The notes below the pieces were generated by a model that did not search any database, was not told where the DNA came from, and was given only the letters and a program-made list of their open reading frames with translations. From the NCBI GenBank assembly GCA_001915545.1, contig MNQS01000022.1, positions 1 through 64,000 of the forward strand: a stretch of DNA of 64,000 nucleotides, given 5' to 3'. Shown in pieces: positions 49,696 through 58,267 of this stretch (positions within the stretch are counted from its first letter, which is position 1; each line of letters opens with the position of its first letter). The translations under genes were made by a program, and so were the position numbers. Source of the stretch: Bacteroides sp. 43_108 (lineage in GTDB: Bacteria; Bacteroidota; Bacteroidia; Bacteroidales; Bacteroidaceae).

Positions 49696-50670
49696 TTATT
49701 TTGTTCCAGGTACGGATCTCATCATTCTAGATTTTGAGTTCCATGCACTGTCGTGGCGCTTGATTGTTATCACGCCGCTTTCGATATCGTGTGTGTTGCC
49801 CATGTATTCGTGCAGTGCAAGCGAAATGGCAGCCACATAGTTGTCATATTCGATACCTTGGGTTTCAGTTCCTTGTTTTGCCATAACTGTAACTTTGCTA
49901 GCTTGTTCATGTATCTTTCTGATGGCTTTCACGCGTTCAAGCTTTGTCGTACGTGTAATAGCCCATCCGAAGAATCTGAAGAACACGTAGAGCAGTGCCA
50001 GGCAGACGAAGACAATTGCCATGGCTATTATTGCCATAGCTATTCCGTACGGGTCATTCTGCTTGAATTCTGCAATCTTGTCTTCTGTTTTTCCGTCAAT
50101 CTTGTTGGGGCCGTTCGGGGTTATCTGCTGAGGATCGGTCATGACCCACTCGTAGCTGTCGTTTTCGCCGTTGTAAACTCTTGCGTACGAATATCCGGGC
50201 TTGAGCGATGCCGGTACGGTAACAGAGTCGAGCAGAGTCTTTCCGTTTCCATCGTAGAGCGCAATGAAGTTCTCTTTTCCGGCTTCGAGCTTGAAGTTGG
50301 TGTGCAGTGTACCGCGATTGGTCATACCGTCTGCAAAGAACGTAATCTGCTGTCTTGCTCCAACGACAGTGCGCGGATCACCTTTGTGGATTACCGACAT
50401 CATTTCGATTCTTTGCGGTACTTCCAGGTTTTCGTCAAGAGCATTTCTGTTGTTTGTCAGATAGTAGCTGCGTATGTCGCGCGTACCCCAAGATGTATTG
50501 GATATTTCTATCCAACTGTGCTTCTCTCCGTATTCGTCAAGGTAACCTCCGGTCGAGTCGCACGGTGAAGCAATGTACACTTCATTGATCTTGAAGCTGA
50601 ATGCTCCCTGTGCGAATGAGGTTGCCGTGGCGAACAGGAGTGTTGCTAAACTTAATATCCTAAGTTTCAT
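49696..50670 (-). CDS. OadG-family delta/gamma subunit with N-terminal lamin-tail-like domain
   Basis: A 324-residue protein. A signal peptide (MKLRILSLATLLFATATSFA) is followed by a beta-sandwich region (about 24-190) that resembles a lamin-tail domain: FSFKINEVYIASP, then WIEISNTSWGTRDIRSYYLT. A transmembrane helix (about 222-245, AMAIIAMAIVFVCLALLYVF) and a cytoplasmic C-terminus follow, with an OadG-like part ending DSAWNSKSRMMRSVPGTK. OadG normally is about 80-100 residues and holds the Na+ pump complex together; here it has a large periplasmic addition. The frame is open for 27 codons more upstream, but this overlaps the end of the alpha gene and lacks a signal. Same operon as the other subunits. 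Confidence 0.82.
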   Translation of the reverse strand: MKLRILSLATLLFATATSFAQGAFSFKINEVYIASPCDSTGGYLDEYGEKHSWIEISNTSWGTRDIRSYYLTNNRNALDENLEVPQRIEMMSVIHKGDPRTVVGARQQITFFADGMTNRGTLHTNFKLEAGKENFIALYDGNGKTLLDSVTVPASLKPGYSYARVYNGENDSYEWVMTDPQQITPNGPNKIDGKTEDKIAEFKQNDPYGIAMAIIAMAIVFVCLALLYVFFRFFGWAITRTTKLERVKAIRKIHEQASKVTVMAKQGTETQGIEYDNYVAAISLALHEYMGNTHDIESGVITIKRHDSAWNSKSRMMRSVPGTK

Positions 50671-50686
50671 GTTGTGATCGATTATT

Positions 50687-52252
50687 TTACAATGGAATAT
50701 TTCCGTGCTTCTTTGTTGGGTTTGTAACAGATTTTGTTGCAAGCTGTTCAAGTGCGCGGATTATGCGGAAACGTGTGTTGCGCGGTTCGATCACATCGTC
50801 GATATAGCCGTATTTTGCGGCATTGTAAGGGTTTGCAAAGAGCTTTGTGTATTCTTCCTCTTTTTCTGCGAGGAATGCCTTGGCGTCTTCGCCGGCAGCC
50901 TTCTTCTCCTTTGCTTCTTTTGTGTAAAGCACAGCTACGGCACCTGCAGCACCCATTACTGCGATTTCTGCTGAAGGCCATGCGTAGTTGATGTCGCCTC
51001 TAAGCTGTTTGCAGCTCATAACGATGTGAGAACCTCCGTATGACTTTCTCAGTGTGATAGTTACCTTTGGCACTGTTGCTTCTCCGTAAGCATAGAGAAG
51101 TTTTGCTCCGTGAAGGATTACCGCGTTGTATTCCTGTCCTGTACCAGGCAAGAATCCAGGAACGTCAACGAGAGATACGATTGGAATATTGAATGCATCG
51201 CAGAATCTTACGAAACGCGCTGCCTTGCGGCTGGCATTGCAGTCGAGCACACCTGCAAACTTTGAAGGCTGGTTGGCTACGATTCCGACACTTCTTCCGT
51301 TGAATCTTGCAAATCCGATGATGATGTTCTGTGCAAATCTAGGCTGTACTTCGAAGAATTCGCCGTTGTCTGTTATTGCGGCGATTACCTTGTACATATC
51401 GTATGCCTGATTTGGATTGTCTGGTATTATTTCGTTGAGGATGTCCTCTGTTCTGTCAACCGGGTCTGTACATTCAACGAGAGGTGTCTCCTCCATATTG
51501 TTCTGAGGAATATAGCTCAGAAGCTGCTGTATCATTGCGATAGCTTCTTCTTCTGTGCTTGCAGTGAAATGTGTAACTCCCGATTTTGTTGAATGAACGC
51601 TTGCGCCTCCGAGGCTTTCCTGGTCTACGTCTTCACCTGTTACAGTCTTTACAACGGCAGGTCCTGTGAGGAACATGTATGATGTGTTTTCCATCATGAG
51701 CGTAAAGTCGGTGAGGGCAGGAGAGTATACAGCTCCTCCGGCACAAGGACCGAAGATTCCTGAAATCTGCGGAATGACTCCAGATGCGAGTATGTTGCGC
51801 TGGAATATTTCTGCGAAACCTCCGAGTGCGTTGATACCTTCCTGAATACGTGCGCCACCAGAGTCGTTGATGCCGATAACAGGTGCACCCATCTTCATGG
51901 CCATATCCATAACCTTGCATATCTTCTCGGCCATTGTTTCAGACAATGATCCTCCGTTCACAGTGAAATCCTGTGCGAACACGTATACGAGTCGTCCGTT
52001 GATGGTTCCGCTTCCGGCTACCACACCATCGCCGAGATACTGCTTCTTCTCCATGCCGAAGTTTGTACATCTGTGGAGTTTGAACATGTCGAACTCTTCA
52101 AAACTTCCTTCATCGAGAAGCATGCTAAGTCTTTCTCTTGCTGTAAATTTTCCTTTGGCGTGCTGTTTGTCGATAGCCTTTTCACCGCCTCCGAGGCGTG
52201 CCTTCTCGCGAAGTTCGAGAAGTTCCTTTATTCTTTCTGCCTGTTTGCTCAT
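50687..52252 (-). CDS. mmdA: Methylmalonyl-CoA decarboxylase alpha subunit / acyl-CoA carboxyltransferase
   Basis: A 521-residue carboxyltransferase of the crotonase fold that moves the carboxyl group of (S)-methylmalonyl-CoA to biotin. It starts [20 protein letters not shown], with [20 protein letters not shown], the acyl-CoA oxyanion regions [20 protein letters not shown] and [20 protein letters not shown], and the C-terminal half [19 protein letters not shown] and [20 protein letters not shown]. Propionyl-CoA carboxylase beta subunits look the same, but the linked membrane beta subunit supports the decarboxylase assignment. It is 133 bp downstream of the epimerase and 16 bp before the OadG-like gene. 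Confidence 0.93.
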   Translation of the reverse strand: MSKQAERIKELLELREKARLGGGEKAIDKQHAKGKFTARERLSMLLDEGSFEEFDMFKLHRCTNFGMEKKQYLGDGVVAGSGTINGRLVYVFAQDFTVNGGSLSETMAEKICKVMDMAMKMGAPVIGINDSGGARIQEGINALGGFAEIFQRNILASGVIPQISGIFGPCAGGAVYSPALTDFTLMMENTSYMFLTGPAVVKTVTGEDVDQESLGGASVHSTKSGVTHFTASTEEEAIAMIQQLLSYIPQNNMEETPLVECTDPVDRTEDILNEIIPDNPNQAYDMYKVIAAITDNGEFFEVQPRFAQNIIIGFARFNGRSVGIVANQPSKFAGVLDCNASRKAARFVRFCDAFNIPIVSLVDVPGFLPGTGQEYNAVILHGAKLLYAYGEATVPKVTITLRKSYGGSHIVMSCKQLRGDINYAWPSAEIAVMGAAGAVAVLYTKEAKEKKAAGEDAKAFLAEKEEEYTKLFANPYNAAKYGYIDDVIEPRNTRFRIIRALEQLATKSVTNPTKKHGNIPL

Positions 52253-52385
52253 AAAGATTTATTTGTTTTTCTTTTTAGTTCAGGCAAAATGCAGACCCGT
52301 TTTACCATCCTCGCTGTACAGAGATGATTTTGGTCCGTGTCTGCATTCTGCTGTTTATGGATTTATAATTTTTTCTGAATCAGAT

Positions 52386-52793
52386 TTAAGCTTTTTCGCA
52401 AAGTTCTGTGAGTATGCTTGCTGTTGATTTAGGGTGCAGGAAAGCAATGCTCATCTGCTCAGCGCCTGGTCTTGGAGCCTTGTCGATAAGTCTGATGCCT
52501 TTGCTGTCGCATTCTGCGAGTGCGTTTGCAACGCCGTCTTCAACAGCGAATGCCACATGATGTATGCCTTTGCCCCCCTTTTCCAGGAATTTTGCTACTG
52601 CACTTTCAGGGCTTGTCGGCTCGAGAAGTTCAAGCTTTACTTCGCCTACCTTGAGGAAAGCAGTTTTTACTTTCTGGTCTTCTACTTCTTCTATTGCATA
52701 GCATTTCAAACCCAATACTCCTTCAAAATAAGGTAATACCTCTTCTATGCTCTGGACAGCGATGCCCAGGTGGTCAATACGTGAGATTTTCAT
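52386..52793 (-). CDS. mce: Methylmalonyl-CoA epimerase
   Basis: A 135-residue vicinal-oxygen-chelate enzyme interconverting (R)- and (S)-methylmalonyl-CoA, needed between methylmalonyl-CoA mutase and the decarboxylase. It begins RIDHLGIAVQSIEEVLPYFE with the first metal His. Further features are KVKTAFLKVGEVKLELLEP, GKGIHHVAFAVEDGV with the second His, and AEQMSIAFLHPKSTASILTE with the last ligands. Length is typical. It is the first gene of the propionate-forming operon, with a TAAATTTG -7 box on the minus strand at 52860-52853. Confidence 0.95.
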   Translation of the reverse strand: MKISRIDHLGIAVQSIEEVLPYFEGVLGLKCYAIEEVEDQKVKTAFLKVGEVKLELLEPTSPESAVAKFLEKGGKGIHHVAFAVEDGVANALAECDSKGIRLIDKAPRPGAEQMSIAFLHPKSTASILTELCEKA

Positions 52794-52963
52794 ATTTTCT
52801 TTTAATTATGTGTAGTATTAATAATTTAACTAGGTCAGTCTATCAAACGAAGCAAATTTACATAATTATTGTTGAAACAGAAAAATTTACCTATAAAAAT
52901 AAAACCGTCTCGGCGCCTAATTCGCAAGTTGCTTTTCAGCTGTCTATACAAACTGCAGAACTC

Positions 52964-53020
52964 CAGGCGCTTGCAATGAATTTTCCGAGGGCGTGCAGTT
53001 GCAGCCGCGAGGGCTCGCGC
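52964..53020. repeat. GAGCGCTCG-type intergenic repeat, diverged copy 4
   Basis: CAGGCGCTTGCAAT, then CCGAGGGCGTGCAG, then GCGAGGGCTCGCGC. Order and spacing recall the copies at 13914, 24794 and 39832, but with substitutions that keep each element partly palindromic. Confidence 0.5.
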
Positions 53021-53136
53021 CGTTCGATGCAAGGTCCTGTCTGTTTGCCGTTGATGCTGTGTGTTGTGTGGCAAAGTCTTTGTAATAGAATGTTTTTTAT
53101 TGCTTTATTCCATTATATCTTCATTTTTGTTTACTT

Positions 53137-53171
53137 TTTGTGTGTACTAAAAGCTGTAAAGTATAACTTTG
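53137..53171 (+). promoter_or_regulatory. Promoter of the ABC exporter operon
   Basis: TTTG (53137-53140), 23 bases, TAACTTTG (53164-53171). The first start codon lies 63 bases downstream. Confidence 0.55.
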
Positions 53172-53233
53172 TGGCCAAGTAAATGCATTTCAGCAAAAGC
53201 ACATATTAGGTAATACCATATAAATTACAGACA

Positions 53234-53950
53234 ATGATCCATCTTGAGAATCTGAACAAAACATATCCCGGCATTGTGCCCCTGCATGTTCTGAAAGGAA
53301 TCGATCTGGACATCGCCAAGGGAGAGTTTGTTTCAATAATGGGTGCTTCCGGTTCGGGAAAGTCTACTCTTCTCAACATTCTAGGTATACTCGACGATTA
53401 CGACAGCGGTGTGTATGAACTCAACGGGGTTCCTATAAAGCATCTGAGCGAAAGCCGTGCGGCCGAGTACCGCAATCGTATGATAGGTTTCATATTCCAG
53501 TCGTTCAATCTTATATCCTATAAGAATGCTGTGGAGAATGTTGCCTTGCCTCTCTATTATAAAGGAATGGGGCGCAAGAAGCGTAATGCCTTGGCCATGG
53601 AGTATCTGGAGAAGGTGGGCCTTTCTGCATGGGCGACACATCTGCCGAACGAACTCTCAGGCGGACAGAAGCAAAGGGTGGCTATTGCACGTGCGCTGGT
53701 GACGAAACCGCAGATCATTCTTGCCGATGAACCTACTGGAGCTCTCGACAGCACTACGTCGGTAGAGGTCATGCAGATTCTAAAGGAGCTCCACGATGAA
53801 GGTATGACAATAGTTGTCGTAACTCACGAGAGCGGTGTGGCCAACCAGACTGATAAGATTATTCACATAAAGGATGGAGTCATCGGAAGTATTGAAGACA
53901 ACAGCCAGCATAAGGCTTTCGACTTCGGTACCGGTGGACTTATGAAATGA
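53234..53950 (+). CDS. ABC transporter ATP-binding protein (MacB/LolD type)
   Basis: A 238-residue ATPase that powers the two permeases encoded next. Walker A is [16 protein letters not shown] (about residues 37-52), the signature [15 protein letters not shown], Walker [14 protein letters not shown], and the H-loop [13 protein letters not shown]. The segment between includes the MacB/LolD-type Q-loop FIFQSFNLI. The C-terminus is slightly extended ([12 protein letters not shown]). The start codon for the first permease is 9 bp after the stop. Confidence 0.95.
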   Translation: MIHLENLNKTYPGIVPLHVLKGIDLDIAKGEFVSIMGASGSGKSTLLNILGILDDYDSGVYELNGVPIKHLSESRAAEYRNRMIGFIFQSFNLISYKNAVENVALPLYYKGMGRKKRNALAMEYLEKVGLSAWATHLPNELSGGQKQRVAIARALVTKPQIILADEPTGALDSTTSVEVMQILKELHDEGMTIVVVTHESGVANQTDKIIHIKDGVIGSIEDNSQHKAFDFGTGGLMK

Positions 53951-53959
53951 TAACTTGCT

Positions 53960-55216
53960 ATGCTTGAGGATTTTCAAGAAATATATTATTCTGTTTCTCG
54001 AAACAAATTCCGAACCGTGCTTACAGGCTTTTCAATAGCCTGGGGCATATTCATGCTCATCGTTCTTCTCGGAGCGGGAAACGGACTTATCAATGCCTTC
54101 AAAGCCATGTCGGGCAATCTTCCTCTCAACTCCGTGAGGATATATCCCGGATTTGCGTCGATGGAATATAACGGTCTGAATCCTGGAAGAGGCACAAGGT
54201 TGAACACTGCCGACATTCAAATGTCAGAACGTTCTTTTGCTTCGAATGTGAGCTCTGCCGGTGCACAGCTGACACTTTCATCCGTCATTCTGACTGGCCC
54301 CAAAGGGTACGTCTCGCTGAACATCAATGGTGTTTATCCCGATTACACACGTTTTCAGCCGATGGCAATGGTCTACGGGCGTTTCATCAATCTTCCAGAT
54401 ATGGAAGGGAAGAGAAAATCAATAGTCCTGCATAGCAAGACGGCTGATGTACTTTACGGAAAGGCCTCGGATGCAGTGGGACAGACTCTCCGTTGCGGAA
54501 GTATGGTGTATGAGGTTGTTGGAGTTTATTCAGACGACAACAGCATTGGAAGTCCCAATGCCTATATCCCGTTTTCAACCCTGCAGCTGATTTACCAGAA
54601 GGGCGACCGTGTCGACAATATTACAATCTCGACTAAGGGGCTGGACAGCGAAAAGGCCAACAACGATTTTGAGGCGTCGTACAGAAAAGCTATGGGACGA
54701 AAACATTCGTTTCATTCCGATGATCTTTCTGCTATATGGATAAACAACCGCTTTCTCAACAACATTCAGATGCAGAAGGCTCAGAACATGCTGGTGACGG
54801 CCTTGTGGGTGGTCGGAATACTTACTCTTCTCAGCGGCATTGCGGGAATCAGCAACATCATGTTCATTACTATAAAGGAGCGTACGCGCGAACTGGGAAT
54901 ACGCCGAGCACTTGGTGCCAAACCATTCTCGATAATAAAGCAGATAATTCTCGAAAGTATCGTCATAACCTCCATTTTCGGCTATGTCGGTATGGTTGCA
55001 GGCATAGTGTTCACCGAATGGATGAATGTATCCATCGGTGGAAAGAGCGTGAATGTGGGAGTTTTTTCGGCCAAGATATTTGTCGATCCGACAGTCGATA
55101 TCAACGTTGCGTTTCAGGCTATGATGGTACTCGTGATAGCCGGAACTTTGGCTGGTCTGCTTCCTGCGCGCAAGGCTGTAAGCATAAGTCCAATAGAGGC
55201 ATTGAGGACTGAATGA
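53960..55216 (+). CDS. ABC transporter permease (MacB/FtsX type), first
   Basis: A 418-residue inner-membrane permease with the MacB layout. One N-terminal helix (FSIAWGIFMLIVLLGAGNGL, about 24-43) is followed by a large periplasmic MacB_PCD domain (about 50-270), then three C-terminal helices containing GISNIMFITIKERTRELGIR and the FtsX-type RRALGAKPFSIIKQIILESI. It ends AVSISPIEALRTE. It starts LEDFQEIYYSVSRNKFRTVL, which is the coupling helix. It is followed after 52 bp by a second, homologous permease, so the exporter is probably a heterodimer in the membrane. Confidence 0.92.
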   Translation: MLEDFQEIYYSVSRNKFRTVLTGFSIAWGIFMLIVLLGAGNGLINAFKAMSGNLPLNSVRIYPGFASMEYNGLNPGRGTRLNTADIQMSERSFASNVSSAGAQLTLSSVILTGPKGYVSLNINGVYPDYTRFQPMAMVYGRFINLPDMEGKRKSIVLHSKTADVLYGKASDAVGQTLRCGSMVYEVVGVYSDDNSIGSPNAYIPFSTLQLIYQKGDRVDNITISTKGLDSEKANNDFEASYRKAMGRKHSFHSDDLSAIWINNRFLNNIQMQKAQNMLVTALWVVGILTLLSGIAGISNIMFITIKERTRELGIRRALGAKPFSIIKQIILESIVITSIFGYVGMVAGIVFTEWMNVSIGGKSVNVGVFSAKIFVDPTVDINVAFQAMMVLVIAGTLAGLLPARKAVSISPIEALRTE

Positions 55217-55268
55217 TGCTGTGATTCATAAATAATGGAAGTATAAAACGAATATATATAAGTTTCTG

Positions 55269-56516
55269 ATGAGATTCGATATTGATCAGTTGGAAGAAAT
55301 CCTGTCCACGGTTTCGCGCAACAAGATGCGAAGCGTGCTTACAGCCTTCGGTGTGTTCTGGGGCATATTCATGCTTGTGGTTCTCAGCGGTGGAGGTTTG
55401 GGATTCATGCAGATGATGACTGCCAATTTCGAAGGTTTCGCCACGAATTCGGGATTCATCATGACGTCGTCTACTGAACTTGCCTATAAGGGTTTTCAGA
55501 AAGGGCGTATGTGGAATCTCGACAGCACAGACCCTGAGGTTGTGAAGCAGTTTGTTGATGGAGTTGATGTTGTGGCACCAATCGTGTTTTCCTACGGTGC
55601 AAAGGCTATATATGGCGATAAGTCTGTGTCGTGCAGTGTCAAGGGCATTACTACCGATTATGGGGCCATTGAGGATCAGAACTTGTCGTGCGGACGAACG
55701 TTGAATGCGATGGATGTGATTGAAGGCCGCAAGGTATGTATTATAGGTTCCCGTATCCATGAAAGTCTTTTTCCTGATGTTCCTGATCCGTGCGGCATGG
55801 CTGTCAAGGTTGATGGCGTTTATTATCGCATCATCGGTGTGTACAGCAAAGGAAGCGGAAGCATGGCTGTCGGTTCGAATACGGAGGAGACGGTAATTGT
55901 TCCTCTTGGACTGATGCAGGACATATATAATAGGGGAAACCGCATAGATATGCTTACTTTCAAGGCTAAACCGGGATTCAGCGTAAGCGAGCTGGAGAAG
56001 CAGATAACTCCAATTTTGAAGAAAAGGCATTTCATAAGTCCTGATGACCGTCAGGCAGTCGTGTTCTTCAATTCGGAAGCCATGTTCAGCATGGTTGAAA
56101 GTCTGTTCAAGGGCATCAGCATATTGACGTGGATGATCGGTCTGGGCACTTTGCTTGCAGGAGCCATCGGTGTGAGCAACATTATGATGGTGACAGTGCG
56201 CGAACGTACATCTGAAATTGGAATACGCCGTGCCATCGGCGCCAAGCCGTTGGACATAATGGTGCAGATATTGATGGAAAGTGTTCTTATAACGATCGTT
56301 GCCGGATTGTCGGGCATAACGCTTGGTGTCATGGTGCTTGCCGCTCTGGAGTATGGTGTCAACATGGCCGATGGGACAGATTATTCATTCCTTATACCAT
56401 TCGGCGATGCAGTGGGTGCATTGCTCATGCTCACGGTGTTCGGAGCGTTGGCCGGTATGGCTCCGGCATATAGGGCCATGTCTGTCAAGCCTATAGATGC
56501 TATGCATGATGAGTGA
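55269..56516 (+). CDS. ABC transporter permease (MacB/FtsX type), second
   Basis: A 415-residue paralogue of the preceding protein. It has the same plan: RFDIDQLEEILSTVSRNKMR, helix 1 at FGVFWGIFMLVVLSGGGLGF, a periplasmic domain (about 50-275), and three C-terminal helices with GVSNIMMVTVRERTSEIGIR and RRAIGAKPLDIMVQILMESV, ending MSVKPIDAMHDE. The periplasmic domains of the pair differ clearly, which suggests they do different jobs, such as adaptor or substrate contacts. It is followed by the adaptor gene after 53 bp. Confidence 0.92.
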   Translation: MRFDIDQLEEILSTVSRNKMRSVLTAFGVFWGIFMLVVLSGGGLGFMQMMTANFEGFATNSGFIMTSSTELAYKGFQKGRMWNLDSTDPEVVKQFVDGVDVVAPIVFSYGAKAIYGDKSVSCSVKGITTDYGAIEDQNLSCGRTLNAMDVIEGRKVCIIGSRIHESLFPDVPDPCGMAVKVDGVYYRIIGVYSKGSGSMAVGSNTEETVIVPLGLMQDIYNRGNRIDMLTFKAKPGFSVSELEKQITPILKKRHFISPDDRQAVVFFNSEAMFSMVESLFKGISILTWMIGLGTLLAGAIGVSNIMMVTVRERTSEIGIRRAIGAKPLDIMVQILMESVLITIVAGLSGITLGVMVLAALEYGVNMADGTDYSFLIPFGDAVGALLMLTVFGALAGMAPAYRAMSVKPIDAMHDE

Positions 56517-56569
56517 TATATAGAAATGCTTGATTTTGATTGAATGAAAAATAAATGCAGATTAAGAAT

Positions 56570-57670
56570 ATGAAAAAGTATTTGAAATGGGCGGTCATCG
56601 TTTTGGTGGCTGCAATCTTTGTCGGAACTTTTGTTTTTCTCTTTTTGAGAAACAAGAAAGAAGAGGTAAAGTATGAACTGGTTAGTCCTCAGGTGCGCGA
56701 TATCGTGCGTTCGACAATAGCCACAGGTAAGATAGAACCTCGCGACGAGGTGGCTGTCAAACCGCAGATTTCGGGCATCATATCCGAAATTTGCAAGAGT
56801 GCTGGACAGACAGTCGAGAAAAATGAGGTTATTGCAAAAATCAAGGTTATTCCTGACATGAGCAGTCTCAGCTCTGCCGAAAGCCGTGTGCGTCTCGCCG
56901 CTATCAATTACGGCAAGGCAAAGGCTGATTATGAACGCCAGAAGGTTCTTTACGACAGGGGACTCGTAAGTCGAAATGAGTATGAGCAGGCAGAACAGAC
57001 TTTTCTTCAGGCAGAGGAGGAGAAAGCTGCAGCGGGCGAGTCGCTTGAAATTGTGCGCGACGGTGTTTCGTCAAATAACGCCTCGCTTAGTACCACGCTT
57101 ATACGTTCTACCATAGATGGACTCATTCTTGATATACCGGTAAAAGTTGGTAATTCAGTCATATTGAGCAATACTTTTAACGACGGTACAACTATTGCTA
57201 CAGTTGCTGATATGAGCAATCTGATTTTCAGGGGAAATGTGGACGAGACAGAGGTTGGTGCCATTCATGAAGGTATGAATGTGTCTATAACCATCGGTGC
57301 CATGCAGAATCTCAAACTTAATGCTGTATTGGAATATATCTCTCCAAAGGCTGTTGAGGTAAATGGTGCCAATCAGTTTGAGATAAAGGCTGCTGTTGAT
57401 GTAGACGGCAAGAACAAGATTAGGTCTGGTTACAGCGCCAATGCAGAAATTGTTCTTGGTCGTGTATCAGGAGTATTGTCTGTTCCGGAGAGCGTTGTGG
57501 AATTCTCCGGCGATTCAGCTTTTGTCTATGTTTATGACAGTAAAACATCAGCTTTCAGCCGACGCTTTATAGAAACAGGTATGAGTGACGGAATAAATAT
57601 AGAAGTCAAGAAAGGTATAACAAAGCAAGACAAGTTGAGAGGTGCACAGCTGGCCGGGAAGAGCGAATGA
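56570..57670 (+). CDS. Periplasmic adaptor (MacA/HlyD membrane fusion protein)
   Basis: A 366-residue adaptor anchored by an N-terminal helix (MKKYLKWAVIVLVAAIFVGT, up to about residue 25). A lipoyl-like/barrel-sandwich region (about 45-80 and 170-200: PRDEVAVKPQISGIISEICK) brackets a coiled-coil hairpin (about 90-165). A beta-barrel and membrane-proximal domain follow. It is MacA-like and should link the inner-membrane pump to an outer-membrane channel. An ATG five codons earlier is possible. No TolC-type gene is adjacent, so a channel encoded elsewhere must be used. Confidence 0.92.
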   Translation: MKKYLKWAVIVLVAAIFVGTFVFLFLRNKKEEVKYELVSPQVRDIVRSTIATGKIEPRDEVAVKPQISGIISEICKSAGQTVEKNEVIAKIKVIPDMSSLSSAESRVRLAAINYGKAKADYERQKVLYDRGLVSRNEYEQAEQTFLQAEEEKAAAGESLEIVRDGVSSNNASLSTTLIRSTIDGLILDIPVKVGNSVILSNTFNDGTTIATVADMSNLIFRGNVDETEVGAIHEGMNVSITIGAMQNLKLNAVLEYISPKAVEVNGANQFEIKAAVDVDGKNKIRSGYSANAEIVLGRVSGVLSVPESVVEFSGDSAFVYVYDSKTSAFSRRFIETGMSDGINIEVKKGITKQDKLRGAQLAGKSE

Positions 57671-57690
57671 TGCAGTGAAGAATCCGGTGG

Positions 57691-58041
57691 TCACCATCCG
57701 AACAGGTTTGGATAGCTGGAGTTTTCTTCTTCCTTAGGTTTCTTGTGTTGTACAACATCGTATTCCCAGTTGTCGAAACACAGTTCCAGCTGTATTACAA
57801 ATGACTTGCGCAATGCGTATACGCCCCATTTGCCGTCGACCTTGCAGAACGGCGAACTGGGGCTTTTGCTTTGTTTCCACAGAAAGCGTCGTGTAGATTC
57901 GTAGATGCTCTTGTACAGATCATCAGTTTCGAACAGGCTGCAGTGTGAATTGTACAGCTGTCTCGAAATATTGTTTACCTTTACGCCTTCTGGATTATTG
58001 GTTAAAATCTCAATTATCTGGTTGTAATATAGATTCTTCAC
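57691..58041 (-). CDS. Small winged-helix/HARE-HTH-like protein
   Basis: A 116-residue protein. The N-terminus KNLYYNQIIEILTNNPEGVK, then VNNISRQLYNSHCSLF, followed by YKSIYESTRRFLWKQSKSPS and PFCKVDGKWGVYALR, has the form of a HARE-HTH/winged-helix unit: three helices then a beta-wing with a Gly-Lys-Trp turn (FxxVDGKWGVYxL). The tail (about 95-116) is acidic and disordered. It would be a DNA-binding or adaptor domain. It is convergent with the ABC adaptor gene, 20 bp away, and divergent from the double kinase gene. Assignment is by pattern and modest. Confidence 0.65.
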   Translation of the reverse strand: MKNLYYNQIIEILTNNPEGVKVNNISRQLYNSHCSLFETDDLYKSIYESTRRFLWKQSKSPSSPFCKVDGKWGVYALRKSFVIQLELCFDNWEYDVVQHKKPKEEENSSYPNLFGW

Positions 58042-58146
58042 TGTTTAAGGAAATAATTGATGGGCATTTGTTTTATTGTATCGCTAAATTATGATTATTT
58101 TTTCTAAAAACCTACTTGGGGCATTAAAACTTGAGGAATATTGTTA

Positions 58147-58154
58147 TATTTTTG
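58147..58154 (+). promoter_or_regulatory. -7 box (TATTTTTG) upstream of the double kinase gene
   Basis: TATTTTTG at 58147-58154, giving a leader of about 105 bases. The -33 element is not clear. Confidence 0.4.
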
Positions 58155-58267
58155 TAGCTTATGAGGTTGCGGTGTAAGGAAAGGGCATGCGCATCTCAGT
58201 ATGAATGTTGATTTAATTGCTGTCAATCCCTGCTTAAGGATTAATCAGAGAAAATGTATCCTTTGTA

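Larger units (their letters stand above)
52794..53233. other. 440-bp gap between divergent operons
   Basis: Holds the minus-strand -7 box TAAATTTG (52860-52853) for the mce operon, a diverged GAGCGCTCG-type repeat (52964-53020), and the plus-strand promoter at 53137-53171. No gene is seen. Confidence 0.55.
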
